Source: Chondrilla cf. caribensis (taxonomy: Eukaryota; Porifera; Demospongiae; Chondrillida; Chondrillidae). Taken from it: a DNA stretch of 64,000 bases. This document shows positions 11,080 to 26,130 of this stretch, piece after piece. The position numbers and the translations under genes are program-made. The notes below the pieces were generated by a model that was not told where the DNA came from, did not search any database, and saw only the letters and a list, made by a program, of their open reading frames with translations. The stretch covers positions 3,583,969 to 3,647,968 of the forward strand of contig OZ026558.1 in the NCBI GenBank assembly GCA_964020155.1. The letters run 5' to 3'. Every line of letters starts with the position of its first letter. Position 1 is the stretch's first letter.

Positions 11080-11225
11080 TGTCCATCCATCGTAATTTAG
11101 GTCTTCCTCTAGGCCTTCTCCCCTCCACAACACCTTCGAACACTCTCCTGGTAAATCTCTTCATATCCATCCCTTCCACTCTTCCCTTCCATTCCTATTG
11201 TCTCTTCTTCACCGTCTCCAGCACC
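11080..11225 (-). mobile_element. LINE reverse-transcriptase C-terminal fragment upstream of C1
   Basis: Translated on the minus strand this stretch reads RRVFEGVVEGRRPRGRPKLR followed by WMDNF. This is typical of the C-terminal end of non-LTR retrotransposon ORF2 proteins. Only a short piece remains, and it is repeated upstream of C2, so it was present before the cassette duplicated. Confidence 0.55.
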
Positions 11226-11329
11226 CCTATATACTTGCCCCAGCCTCTTCGAAATTTCTTCATTGGTGGTAATTGTTGCTTATATAGCAAATTGCTAAAC
11301 CCCTTGGTAACTAATTACCAAAAATCGAT

Positions 11330-11410
11330 GACGTCGCTGTTCTTGCGTGCACGCGGCTTGCCCCAGCAATCGCTGTAGCGACTCGTATGTAGATAAGGGT
11401 TTTCCTATAC
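11330..11410 (+). promoter_or_regulatory. C1 5' block
   Basis: Conserved with the C2 5' region. It includes TGACGTCG (one base off a palindromic CRE) and GGGTTTTCCT at 11397-11406 (one base off the Dorsal/Rel consensus), 55 nt before the leader ATG. Confidence 0.4.
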
Positions 11411-13172
11411 AATTATCGGTTTGACACACCTATTCGCGATCGATAGTGTATGATCGTGATATGTTGCGATTTTTTGTGACAACGAATCGCTTTTATTGGA
11501 TAATTTTCGCCCTTTCTACGGCTATCTGTGGACCAGGTGAGTAGAGATCTTCGATCCGCTGTTACTGTAGTAGAATACCTTTCAAATATCGGGAATTGAT
11601 AAGACTGTTGACCACTGATTACCACATGTTAGAGGATGCCATTGTATAGTCATAGTTAAAACTTAGGTATTCTTCATCAATAGCTATGGTACTTTACAAT
11701 GGCTACTACTATCTTAGTCCTTTTCCTCCAGCTGCATGGTTGTGCAGTAGTATCTAGACCTATTATCCTACCTTCCACCTCTGGGAAGGCTCACTGCATA
11801 CCAATTACCCACACTGACTGTACAGAACACCTTCCATTTCGTAATGCACATTTCCATTATAAAAGGAATCAGGCTTGGGTCCACAAATTTGCAAACCCAC
11901 AAAGATCAAAGGGAGATCAAAGCATGTTTACACATTCAAAACACAAAACAAATAACGATAATCAATGTGTTCAATAAATTTGCAGCTGTTGCAGCTGATG
12001 CCTCATTGGGTTTACAAATTTGTGGACCCAAGCCTGATTCCTTTTATAATGGAAATGTACATTACAAAATGGAAGGTGTTACAGGTGGATTTATCATGTT
12101 ACTGTCAAAAGGGAGGGGCTTTGATTATTCAATTTGGTGTTATCTAATTGCAACAACAAAGTTAATTCTTCTGTTATATTGGCTATTTAGGAGAGGTAGT
12201 ATTTCTGTCCACAATCACTAGACTAAGTATAATCCTTCCCAAACAAGCTCTTCCTGAATCACTTGAAGTGAGCAAATTGTACTGCTTCAGAGACTGACCT
12301 TCACTAGCTTTATCACAACAAGCATGTTTACATGTTTGAGGGGCTTACAGGGCTTCTTCACCTTTTGTCCTGATTGCACAATGTCTCAATTACATGTTCC
12401 AAATATTATTAAGATCCTTGTACAGTGGAAGATACATAACCTGTCATTTAGGTTATCCAACATCCTTCTTCAATTTACATAATAAGCCTATCATGATACT
12501 ATGCCATATTGCCTTGTAACAATAACTACTCAATTGAGGTGTCAAAAAATCACCTTTACAATAATTTATTGTACGTATGTTTATAATTCATGATATTATA
12601 CTATTCATACACATTCATTATTATTATTATTATTATAATTATATAATTATAGATATAATATTATGCAAACACAGTTGACTAGTATATAAGGGTCACAATT
12701 ACTTGTCTTACTTTCAGCTCATGATTGTGATAATAGCAATGTATTCACATGTTCATATAATACTGTTACAGTACTCAGATTTGTACTTCAGGTATTGTGA
12801 TGTATCCACACTAGGTGGTGGTCAAGTGTTCATAGAGGGACCAGCTGTTGAGAGGGTATGCTATGGGAACACTATTATTCTGACATGTTCTTACCCCAAC
12901 ATAATGGATATGGTGTGAATGGGAGGAGAAAGTACTTGTCTACAAGTAGTGAATGGGCAGTGAATGGTACTAGTATATTACCAGATGGTATTACAATGTC
13001 GATACAAACAGTCAACATTACAGCAGCGAGATTGGATGTTACTCTCACAAGAGAACAGATGGAAGATGGCATTTTCTACTATTCTTGTTATTTAGTATTG
13101 TACAATGGAAGCAGAGAGACTAGCAGTGATGTGGAGATTGACCCACCAGGTGAGGGAGTGTACCTGTGTGTC

Positions 13173-13176
<4 letters not shown>

Positions 13177-13242
<66 letters not shown>

Positions 13243-13249
13243 TGTGTGT
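13177..13249 (+). repeat. (TG)n tract just after the C1 Ig exon donor
   Basis: About 34 TG units start 27 nt downstream of the GTGAGG donor. The dinucleotide is the reverse complement of the CA tracts of the other classes, so the pre-mRNA would carry UG repeats here. Confidence 0.95.
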
Positions 13250-14330
13250 CTAATTGCCAATGCATATGGGAATGTTTTCACAATTCTGCCTAATATTTCC
13301 ACATGTTAAGTATGTGATGTATGTTCAGGGTATTGTGTACAAAATGTTTTGTGCTAGTTTGCTGAATGTGTGAGATTCATAATTGCAGTTGCTTTTTTTA
13401 TTTATGTTATATTTTATATTCGGTTACATTAATAGCCAACTGGGCTAGTGGCCTCCCCATTGTGTATTCATTGTCATTTGTCCAGAACACCCCGCCCCTC
13501 CTACACTGAGAAAACCCATCACGACAACTCCATCTACCGTCACACTAGAGGTGGACCACAGGAGTACATGTTTTGAGAACTGTACCTTCCAGTATGAGGT
13601 CAAAGTTCACCCAGCTGGTAGTCCCATGTCCATATCTGCAACAACCCACTCTACTAATGTCTTCAATGTGAGTGGTCTCAGTGGAGGTACCAGGTACAGA
13701 GCAGAGATTGTAGCAGTGTGTGTAGAAGAGTCCACCATTAGAAGTAATCCACTTATTATCATGTTCACAACAAGAATGGAAGGTGACTTGAGTACGTTTG
13801 CTATCACAACTTTGTATGTTGTTCAATATGCTCCCTCCACCCCGCTTATTTTTTATGCTTGAAATTTTCAACTTCCAGGAATCCCTACGTAATAATATTT
13901 TTGATATTTTTTCCAGTTAGTACATCAGCAGTGACTCCTCCCCCACCCTTGCCTAATGGCACTGATCCTACAGCCAATCCATCTCCTGATACAAGTAAGT
14001 ACAAACCTCCTCACATCTATAGCTGTGTGTGAGCCTCCTTATGTCAAGAGCTACATAATTATTGTAGTGTGAGTTTCTATGTCTGCTTTCTTCTGTAGTT
14101 ACCATCACATTGCACACAGGTCTCATTGCTGGTATTGTGGTAGTCTGTGTTGTTGTCATTTTACTGACATTTCTAGCTGGTTGTGGAGTTGGAGTGATAG
14201 TACATGTTGTTTACCAGAAGAAGTCCAAACAGTCAACAAGTATGATGTGTGCATACTTCTTATCCATACATCCCCTCCACTAGTATTGAACATTATGAGT
14301 TTGGCCCTAATACCTATAGAGTGTAATAAA

Positions 14331-14450
14331 GGCTCGAGTAGCTCAGTGGCTATGGCGGCTTCAGCCAGACACCCTGGGTTCGAGTCCCTCGGCTGCCGGT
14401 TTTTCTCCCTTTTCTCCTTTCCTTGTTGAGCAGGCTGAATTACATCATAC
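14331..14450 (+). mobile_element. tRNA-derived SINE-like repeat in C1 last intron
   Basis: A tRNA-like head has an A box (TAGCTCAGTGG at 14339-14349) and a B box (GGGTTCGAGTCCC at 14376-14388). It is followed by CGGTTTTTCTCC and a pyrimidine-rich body. The anticodon-loop position 33 is not U and the T stem is imperfect, so it is not a working tRNA gene. A copy is in C2, and a related pair forms the palindrome at 26131-26423. Confidence 0.65.
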
Positions 14451-15639
14451 ATTTACAAATATCATTATCACTTACAAGATTTCATAAACATTCATTGCAT
14501 AGAGCATGCGTACTGTACATGTAAGTTTATAAAACTGTACACATACATTGCATAACTGTGAATAGGGCTGTCAATGGACTAGAACAACAAGTTTCTGTCT
14601 TAGTCACACACATTTCCTATCTGTCACATTCAATTCTGCTCTGTTAAATCTTTTATGTGTGTAGTGTAGAACCCATGGCCACAACTCAGACGACCTATAT
14701 TATAGAAATTCCTATACTATATTGCCTTAATTTAAGGCTAATATTTTAAGAGGTATTAATTTTAGTGAACTTAGTACCTGTTGAATTAGCAGCCTTAAAA
14801 GGTACTCTGTACACAGAGTGAGGACCATCCCATGCACAATGGAGGCCCCTTGACCTGTCCCCTAGGTGGTCTCAACTGTGAGGATTTACTGTACCTATTC
14901 ACATGCTCTGTATGTCCACTCACTACAGGATCAACTGATGGGACATTTCATGAAGATAAGAAGAACTCTTCTATCCCGTCATATGTCAATGTAGAATTGG
15001 ATGACAGAAGTGTTCCCATGACAACCAACCCAAGTTATGGACAAATTGAACTGATCAGTAACCCCAACAAATCTCATTAAGCTAATTTGTGAATATTTGT
15101 AACTCACTGATCAACATCTTGCAAGTCTGTTCATTGCTATTATTGGTAATTATGGCTTCTGTTTATGTGACGTATATATGTAATAACACTTATATCTAAC
15201 AGTGACAAAAATATTGATTAGGGATCATGTTTTGAGGTTCTACAAGTTTGAATATCAATGAACAATTGAATTTATAAAATTAACCTGTCATTTTGATGGT
15301 ATATTGTAGAAAATTATTACATAATATGGTGTGTGTTTATAATGTATGCATGTAATAATATAGCAATGCAATATTATCGATAGTATGTATACATTACATA
15401 CATGATAATACAGTATAAAATATTTCATGTGCATGTGGTATAAACATGTACATCATGCATTGTACCTGCAGCTGATAGCAGGGCTGGCAGCAGGGGAGGA
15501 ATACGAATGAGTTAGAATGTATTGGTTATACTAAATGTGTCTATTGCGTAATGTCATCACCTTTGAGATCTATATACTATTTGTATGTAATTATATCAAC
15601 TATATATAGAGCTACATATTATAGTGTACTTAGCTCAGC

Positions 15640-15732
15640 TACCACATTACCAACATACTCCTGAAGTACAACTGCACGGACGCCATTTTGTTACTGACTG
15701 AGCTCTGTTCGTCTAAACATAACCGTTAAGAT
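15640..15732 (+). promoter_or_regulatory. D1 5' block
   Basis: Strongly conserved with D2 (ACTCCTGAAGTACAACTGCA, then GACGCCATTTTGTT) and different from the A, B and C 5' blocks. It contains GCCATTTTG, the reverse complement of a YY1-like CAAAATGGC motif, about 50 nt before the ATG. No TATA box or Rel-like site was seen. Confidence 0.35.
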
Positions 15733-18663
<2,931 letters not shown>

Positions 18664-19134
18664 ATGACTTGAAATGGAGTGTTGTTTGTGCTTTGTGTCA
18701 ACATCAAGTACTTTGTGTATACATGTCAGATCTTATTGTGGAGAACAGAATGTGAATTTAGTACTTTAATGACTTGTACATTTGTACTTGTGTCATTTAT
18801 CCTTGAATGGAGTGTTGTTTGTTGCTATTGAGTAGCTGTGTGTTGAATCATTTTGTTTATTGAATTATTATTTTTCATTTATATTTAGCTATACTTGGAG
18901 TACATGTCTCTGGGTGAGTGAACGTGTGTACAAGTAATTGCTCCTTAATTACATAAAATTATAAGTTCAGACAGTGAGAGTTCCCATGTGAGAGTGTATT
19001 CAACAGTATTAGTCCAATCGAATATTGGTCTCTCCAGTGACATCACCCTTGGTACCTCATTCTACCTGCCATTACAACCAGTTCCAGGGCTAGTGCTGTG
19101 GGTTGCTGTCTATACTTGTGAATACACCTGTACC

Positions 19135-19370
19135 CACATGACGTTATGAACAGTCTGTACTTCCTCGTATAAAGTGATGTTGAACGAGTTCGAAGTCTCG
19201 CTATTCGAGTGCAAGTGTATAGGGCGTAGATTGAAGGGGTTTCCCCCTCATGATCAGTTAACTGCATATGGTACACGTATTCGTAGGTAATAGTGCGATC
19301 TCAAGGAATTATGTATATATTTCGTCCTTGTTTCAATTCTCTCTACACCAGGTGAGTGGCTCGTGGTTTT
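19135..19370 (+). promoter_or_regulatory. A2 5' block with kappaB-like site and relic B/H leader
   Basis: GGGGTTTCCC at 19236-19245 fits GGGRNYYYCC. Downstream, 19290-19352 resembles the class H signal-peptide exon, ending CTCTACACCAG before GTGAGT, but has lost the ATG seen in H2 and B1. The functional A2 leader is further on at 19549. Confidence 0.5.
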
Positions 19371-19548
19371 GACTCGCTGCGATAGAATTCATTGATTTGA
19401 TAAGAGAAGTGATCTAGGCTATAGAATTGACTCCCAGTTCCCTACTTTGTCTACTGTTCTACAAGTCTCGCGAATACTCAATAATAGGTAGAATTCTGTA
19501 GAGTACAGTACTACTCTTCCTGCTGTCAGGTAACAGGTCCATCTCCTC

Positions 19549-20918
19549 ATGTGGTGGATTGGAATGTGGAGTGTGTCCCTTCTGGGAAATCTCGTCTTTT
19601 TACAAAGTGAGGTTGTGATTAAACTAATCAATGACATATGTGTTGTTTTCTGCTCCAATACTTATGAGTGTACATAATGCCAATAGGACATCTCAGTGTT
19701 ATCATGACTTGAAATTAAAGACAAGTCTCTATAAGGAACTTTAAATCTGGTTGTAGATTGTAATGACATTCTATATTGTAATGACAATGGCTACATAAAT
19801 GTGTCATTTATCAACGAATATATTATAAATATAAAGGTGGTCATTTAAACTGTTACAGTGGTGTTCTCTCCTCAATAGGTACTGCTGGGCTCTCCCTCTC
19901 AACACTCACTGGTAGTGTTCAGTGTTATGGTGATCCAGTCACCTTGGTGTGTACGCATCCTGTACTACCTCAAGAACCAGAATACCTGAGTGGAGATGTT
20001 GACTGGATAAGAGATGGTAGAGGAGTAGCTGTTGGTGGTCTTGGACTATCTGAGCCCAACTCCACAACAACCATTCTACAGTTCACTAATACTGAGGACA
20101 CAACTGGGAACTACACTTGTTTTCTAACAAATGCTGTACGAGGTGGGATACTAGAGAGTAACAGTGTGTCAGTGAGACCACCTGGTGAGTCCTTGTAGAT
20201 CTGAAGTGATTATTGAGATTATTATGTTGTATAATTGCTACATGATAATTTGTTTGCAGAGTTGCCATGCATATTTTTATAATTCACACTGTGCAATAAC
20301 TACATTGAGATACAGAGTAGTTGTCGATCCTCAAAATATCTCGTACCTGTGTGCCAATGGGATTATGTTCATAATAATTATACCTCACACAAGTAGGCAA
20401 TAAAATATAATATTCCTTTTTCACTGTAATCATGAAATTGTTATTTGGTACTTGTCACTATCACTATGTAGCGTGTATCATATGTACTGTACAGACCTCG
20501 CCCCACCTCTCATCACAACCATGGTCCCTCTGGAGTCCTCCATCACTGTTAGATGGACCCCCCAACCCTGTGCTGTGAGGTACAACATATCCTGGATGTA
20601 CACCAATGATGATGGTGCTACTGCCACTGATAGTGGAGTCTCTGACCAGTTGACCAACTACACCATCCCAACCTGTGTACAAGGAGTGTATACTGTGTCA
20701 GTCCAAGCTGTTGATGGTGTGGGTAATGTAGGACCAGCAGCTAGTGTGAGGGTCAAGTCAAGTAAGTGGTATGTGCAAACCCACAAAATATAGACACATC
20801 TAACACATAAACATCATATATGTACATACTACACATCCACCACACACCCACACCATATCCACCCCCCCACACACACACCACATGCACATGAACACACACA
20901 CACACACACACGCACATG

Positions 20919-20954
<36 letters not shown>

Positions 20955-21330
20955 ACACACCTCATACCCACCACACCCTCCCCATCTCACAGCCTACCCT
21001 CGACCCTCTGTTGATGCTCCTCCTTGTAATGACAGGTCACTTGTTCTCACATGTCTAGTCAGTGGACTACTTGAGTATGAGAGGTACATTTGGATGGACG
21101 GTAGAGGTGCTGTTGGGAATTCTGATCAGTACATCATTGATGGTGATCAACTGCTAATCAAAGATGTCTGTGCAATCAGTGATGGAGATGGGATGTCATA
21201 TCGATGTGGTGGAGTGTTACCAACAGGAACTACAGTGATGGGAGGAGACTATCAAGTTGAACCATTAGGTGAGCTTGTTTAATGTCAGGTAAATTTGTGT
21301 AGTTTAATTTCTGCATTGGATGGACACACA

Positions 21331-21399
<69 letters not shown>

Positions 21400-23281
21400 A
21401 AATCTCCAAATCAAACTAGAGTAGTTTTAGCCTTGCAAATATGGCTGTCACACTCTATCACACTGCTGTGGTGCTGTAGTTGAAACGTGTGTCCACATAC
21501 ACATATGTGTCTCAACTGCAAAATCAAATTACTGTACATAAATAGTTGTCAGTTGTCATTGTCTCCTGAAATGGGACATATAGTGTCTGTGTATAGACCA
21601 TTTGTGAGTGCTCAGTATGTGAATTGTGTGTGAGGTGTTTCATTTTCAGTTAATCATCTTCTGTACAGAGGAAGGTACTGCCTGTGTACTGACTGTATGG
21701 ATGTGTAGACAATGCATCTTGTGAATCAGATCTTCAGTTCTTGTTAGGAGTACAGTTTCAGTTCTTTTCTATCAATGAACTTCTATTGTGCTGGTTGGTA
21801 TGTGTTATTGCATTATGTGAACTGAAGACTACACTAGACAACTGCTTGTACATTCATAGACTGCACACCACATATTGAATATATACTCACAGTTTGTTTC
21901 GTGTGTATCTTTGCATCTTTTGTGAATCAGATCTTCAGTTCTTGTTAGGACCATAGTTTCAATTCTTTTGTACCAATGATCTTCTATTGTGCTGGTATGT
22001 GTTATTATTAGAATATATGTGAGCTGAAGACTATACAAGACAACTACTTATATATACGCACATAGATTTCACACAGCAGATTGAATACACACGGGGGTAT
22101 CCAATCTGTTGTGTTTAGTCAACATATAAATAAAATGGATAGTGATGTCGTCTGTTTTTGCTCGTGGTGTGCATGGGTATTTAATCTGTTGTGTGTAGGC
22201 TATATATAAGTAGTTTGTTTCATGTTGTCTTCAGTTATTGCTCATGAAGAGAGTTTCCTCATTCTCCTCAAGTATCTCAACATGACAGAGAGTCTTCTCC
22301 AGTAGACTGCCCTCATCACCTCATGTATTCCATCATGTATGGTGTTGTCAGTGAGCTTCAACTACACTTCTTCCCTCCTCCCCCCTCCCCAGCTCAACCC
22401 GGTCCTCCTGTAGTGACAATAGTAGCAACTACTGATTCCACTATCACTTTAACATGGAACACTACACTGCATTGTTTCGAGTCTGAAATGTTCACCTTTG
22501 TTGCGATTTGGAATAAGATTGGGAGTGAGACCAGTACCAATGTGACCACCTCCTCCCCTCCATACACCATCAGTGGACTCCAACCTGGTACCTCTTATCA
22601 GATCAGTGTACATGGTGTGGGTGGATCAGGGATCACTGGTTCAAAGAGCGTATCACGTATTGTGACATCTACTGCAATAACAAGTACGTACTTCCTGTTT
22701 GTGTGCATTGAAGCATCTACAGATGGTGTATTTATTGACAAAATGAGAATTGCCAATGAGTATGTGAGTGAAATTGATGTCATTCTCCTCTACTTCCCCC
22801 TCCCACACACACACACACAGCTTCCTCTAACACAGGTGGACTGTCCACAGATCTCATTGCTGGTATTGTGGTAGTCTGTGTTGTCATTTTACTGACATTT
22901 TTAGCTGGTTGTGGAGTTGGAGTGATAGTACATGTTGTTTACCAGAAGAAGTCCAAACAATCAACAAGTATGTTGTGTTGTGTCATATCTGTTTCCTTTT
23001 CACTGCACATAGTCAATGGACGGGAATGATTAGTGATGTGCACTTATTGCACTCATTACTGCTCTTCTACAATGATTGCACTTTCCTGCTCTGTATGTTC
23101 ACTCACTACAGGATCAACTGAAGGTACAGTTGATGAAAATGAAAAGAACTCTCCCATCCCATCATATGTCAATGTAACATTGGATGACGGAAGTGTTCCC
23201 ATGACAACCAACCCTGGCTACATGCAGGTTGAAAGGATGACTGAAGGTTCCAAACCTCTTTTAAATTATGGAAACTTGTGA
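19549..23281 (+). CDS. A2: class A receptor, Ig-FN3-Ig-FN3-TM-tail, intact
   Basis: The exons are 19549-19606, 19879-20184, 20495-20761, 20993-21268, 22393-22683, 22836-22967 and 23112-23281, all phase 1, coding about 499 residues. The signal peptide is identical to that of A1. Ig1 differs from A1 at scattered sites (DWIRDGRGVAVGGLGLSEP), as expected for a duplicated and diverging copy. The TM exon is one codon shorter (VVCVVILL). The tail gains two codons before the last motif (KPLLNYGNL), while YVNV and YMQV are kept (YVNVTLDDG). The CA tract before the TM exon is only about eight units long, the shortest among the classes that have one. No lesion was seen. Confidence 0.82.
20888..20954 (+). 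repeat. CA-rich tract in A2 intron before Ig2 exon
   Basis: Interrupted CA repeats lie in the position used by A1, A3, A4, H1 and H2. They end about 40 nt before the acceptor at 20993. Confidence 0.9.
21323..21396 (+). repeat. (CA)n tract after A2 Ig2 exon
   Basis: About 35 CA units begin 55 nt after the donor at 21269. A3 and H2 carry a similar downstream tract; A1, A4 and H1 have only short CA runs there. Confidence 0.95.
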
Positions 23282-23764
23282 ATGACTTGAAATGGAGTGT
23301 TGTTTGTGCTTTGTGTCAACATCCAGTACTGTGTGTATACATGTAGTAGATCTTATTGTGGAGAACTGAATGTGACTTTAGTACTTTTATCACTTGTAGC
23401 TACATTTGTACTTGTGTCATTTGTCTTTGAATGGATTGCTGTTGAATCTTGGATTAGTGAATGTGTGTACAAGTAATTGTTCCTTAATTACAATGTCATA
23501 AAATTATCAGTTCCCATGTGAGGCGTGTTTAGCAGTACTAGTCCAATCGAATATTGGTCTCTCCAGTGACATCACCCTAGTGTGTTTAGTCTCATTGTTT
23601 AAATCAGATTTAGCTATATTTAGCTATACTTATAGAGTGATAATAGTCTCCAGATGAGTGAACATTAATTTACCTGTAATTAATAATACCTGCCAATACA
23701 ACCAGTTGCAGGGCTAGTGCTGTGGGTTGCTGTCTATATATACTTGTGAATACACCTGTACTCA

Positions 23765-23880
23765 TATGACGTTATGAACAGTCTGTACTTCCTCGTATAA
23801 AGTGATATTAAGAGCTCGAACTCTCGCTATTCGAGTGCAAAGGTAGGGCGTAGATTGAAGGGGTTTCCCCCTCATGATCA
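23765..23880 (+). promoter_or_regulatory. H1 5' block with kappaB-like site
   Basis: The A/H-type 5' block contains GTATAAAG and GGGGTTTCCC at 23860-23869, about 23 nt before the first leader ATG at 23892. Confidence 0.45.
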
Positions 23881-24529
23881 GTTAACTGCATATGGTACGC
23901 ATATTCGTATGTGATGTTGGGATTCTCAAGGAATTATTGTATATATTTCGTACTTTTTTAGTTCTCTGTACACCAGGTGAGTGGCTCGTGGTTTTGACTC
24001 GCTGTGGTAGAATTCGTTGCTTCGATAAGGGAATTGATCTAGGCTATTAAATTGACTCCAAGGTCCAGATACGTAGAGTACAGCGACTACCGGTTTAAAT
24101 CCCTACTTCGCTCCCAATTAATGTTACTGTTGGTACCACGAGTACGACAGATTTGCCCGCCTTCTGCCGACAAAGTCCTTCAACCAAATGTATAGGGTAT
24201 AGACCAGGTGGACTTTGTCTACTGTTCTACAAGCCTTGCGAATACTCGATAATACACATTATTTCTGGTGAGTGCTAACGTTAACAGTAGAGAACCATAT
24301 CGTAGCTTTCTCGTGCAATTAGCAATATGAGCTATATCTTCAAGTTAAGATTTTACTAGTCAAAACGTTTTAGTGACAATATTTCTGCTGCTATCAATAC
24401 ACTGAGAATCCTTATCCTAGCTTGTTTGTGTTACAGTCGCTATCTTGTTCAGCTCCCCACAAGAAGACATCATTGAAATTTAATATGATGCATATATGAT
24501 TGTGTTCTATGTACTATGTACAAACTTTG

Positions 24530-24859
24530 TACCGTATAACCAGAAATATTGGCAGAAAGAATATTTGGCAGTTTGTTGAATTTTAGGGTATTGGCGGTTT
24601 TATTTTGGCGGATGGCAAGCCCAGGTTATAATAGGGTAAACTGTCAGAATTCCATTCCTTTCTCTTGAAGTACCGATACATTGTCATGATTATTCGAGCC
24701 ACACGGATGCTCAACATTGGGATCACGTCACTTTATTGTGACGTAATACCAATGTTTGCACGAGTGTTATTAATTTGGTGAATATTATGTTGGCGATAGT
24801 CAATCCAACCGCCAAAACGCCAAAATAAAATGACCGCCAATATTTCCAGTTATACGGTA
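24530..24859. mobile_element. TA-flanked MITE with 26-bp terminal inverted repeats
   Basis: The element at 24532-24857 starts CCGTATAACCAGAAATATTG and ends with the near-perfect reverse complement (CAATATTTCCAGTTATACGG). TA lies on both sides. The corresponding introns of B1 (near 7111) and H2 (near 60738) read straight through AACTTTGTAT, so they are empty sites showing insertion into TA with target duplication, as in Tc1/mariner-type elements. It is 326 nt long and encodes no transposase. Confidence 0.85.
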
Positions 24860-26130
24860 TGACATTGTGCTAGCCACTACATGTCAGAATCAGTCCAGGT
24901 TAATTTTCGTGTTTGTACACAATCCATTTATCATGGTGATGTATGGTAAAGTATGATGAATATATATTACATAGACTCACCTATTATGAATATTCTGTGT
25001 TATTATTGCACACAGGTGATGCTGACCCCTCCATCTCCACATCCACTCCTACTCCATGTTATGGAGATGTAGTGACTCTAGTGTGTCACCATCCTGAGGT
25101 GGCTAGCAACCCTGGAAGGTACTTTAGTAGTAGACCATGGTGGAGGGAGAATGGTGTGGGGATCACACCATCTACTGGTGTATACCTCCAGGAAGATACC
25201 TCAGAGGACCTCACTCATACAACTCTCACCATCAACATTACAATGGACCACTTCAGGAACAAGTCATTCAACTATTCCTGTCTACTAGTATTAGCTGAGA
25301 ATGGGCAACCAAGTGGATCGCTAAAAAGTCAAGAAGTCACTGTAGATCCTGTCGGTGAGTGGGTGTTTGTGTGAATCCGAGTGTGAGGGTATATAATATA
25401 TATTATTATACAGGATAATACAGGATGATAATACTGAACAGTGTATGGAATCACTTTCTATCAATGTACTGTCCTGTACAGTGAGTAGACTAACTGCTTC
25501 TTTCCTATACTGTGTGTTGTTTGTATGTCTCTATAATATAATCATACCAAGTGCACATTACCCACTGCAGAACCACGACCACCCTCCTCCATTGTGAGCA
25601 TTGACTGTAGTATCCCTACCAGCATTGCTTTCAACTGGACCCACACTCCAATGGAGTGCTACAAGGACAGGATCAGCTACTATGTGTCCTGGGTGAATAT
25701 CGACAACACTGAGAATGGTTCTGATGTCACTGGAGGACACATGTACAACATTACAGGCCTTGTTGGATCACAAAGTAGTCAAGAAGCCACTGTAGATCCT
25801 GTTGGTGAGTGGGTGTTTGTGATAGTGTACAATTTGTACCCTACTGGGCAGTGATCAAAAGAGAGTTATCTTGTCTCTGTGTTCTTGTATGGATGTATGT
25901 GAGGGTTTTATTGGGTGGATATGTGGGTTAGTGTCAGTGTGAGTGTGGAGGATGTTTAATGCACACAGTATGTATAAAGTTTGATGCAATGATAAGATAA
26001 ATCCAAAAGGAATAAGGAATTTTTGCCCTTTCTTTGATTGAATAATAATTTAATAGATATACATATGTTCATTGGTAGTATTTGTCTGTATTAATTTATA
26101 ATCATGTCAATGTGTGTATCATTGTGATGT

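Larger units (their letters stand above)
11461..15080 (+). pseudogene. C1: class C receptor, Ig-FN3-stalk-TM-tail, frameshift in Ig exon
   Basis: The exons are 11461-11536 (25-residue signal peptide beginning MLRFFVTTN), 12815-13149 (Ig), 13486-13782 (FN3), 13917-13994 (proline-rich stalk, TPPPPLPNG), 14099-14239 (TM) and 14929-15080 (tail). The Ig exon is 335 nt, not a multiple of three. Compared with C2 it has two extra bases just after ATGGATATGGTG at about 12916, creating an immediate TGA. The downstream part is still well conserved (FYYSCYLVLYNGSRETSSD) in the other frame. All splice sites and the other exons look usable, so the lesion is recent, is an allele, or is a sequencing error. 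The tail differs from A, B and D: it ends NPSYGQIELISNPNKSH and lacks YMQV and YGNL. Confidence 0.7.

Noticed and set aside
14331..14399. Possible tRNA gene
   Set aside because: The A and B boxes are good, but the T stem is mismatched, anticodon-loop position 33 is G and the 5' and 3' ends do not form a proper acceptor stem. The same head is attached to a repeated body, so a SINE is more likely.
24673..24790. CRE-like CACGTCA/TGACGTAA pair as a promoter of H1
   Set aside because: It lies inside the MITE within the first intron and is absent from H2 and B1, so it is part of the element, not of the gene's conserved control region.
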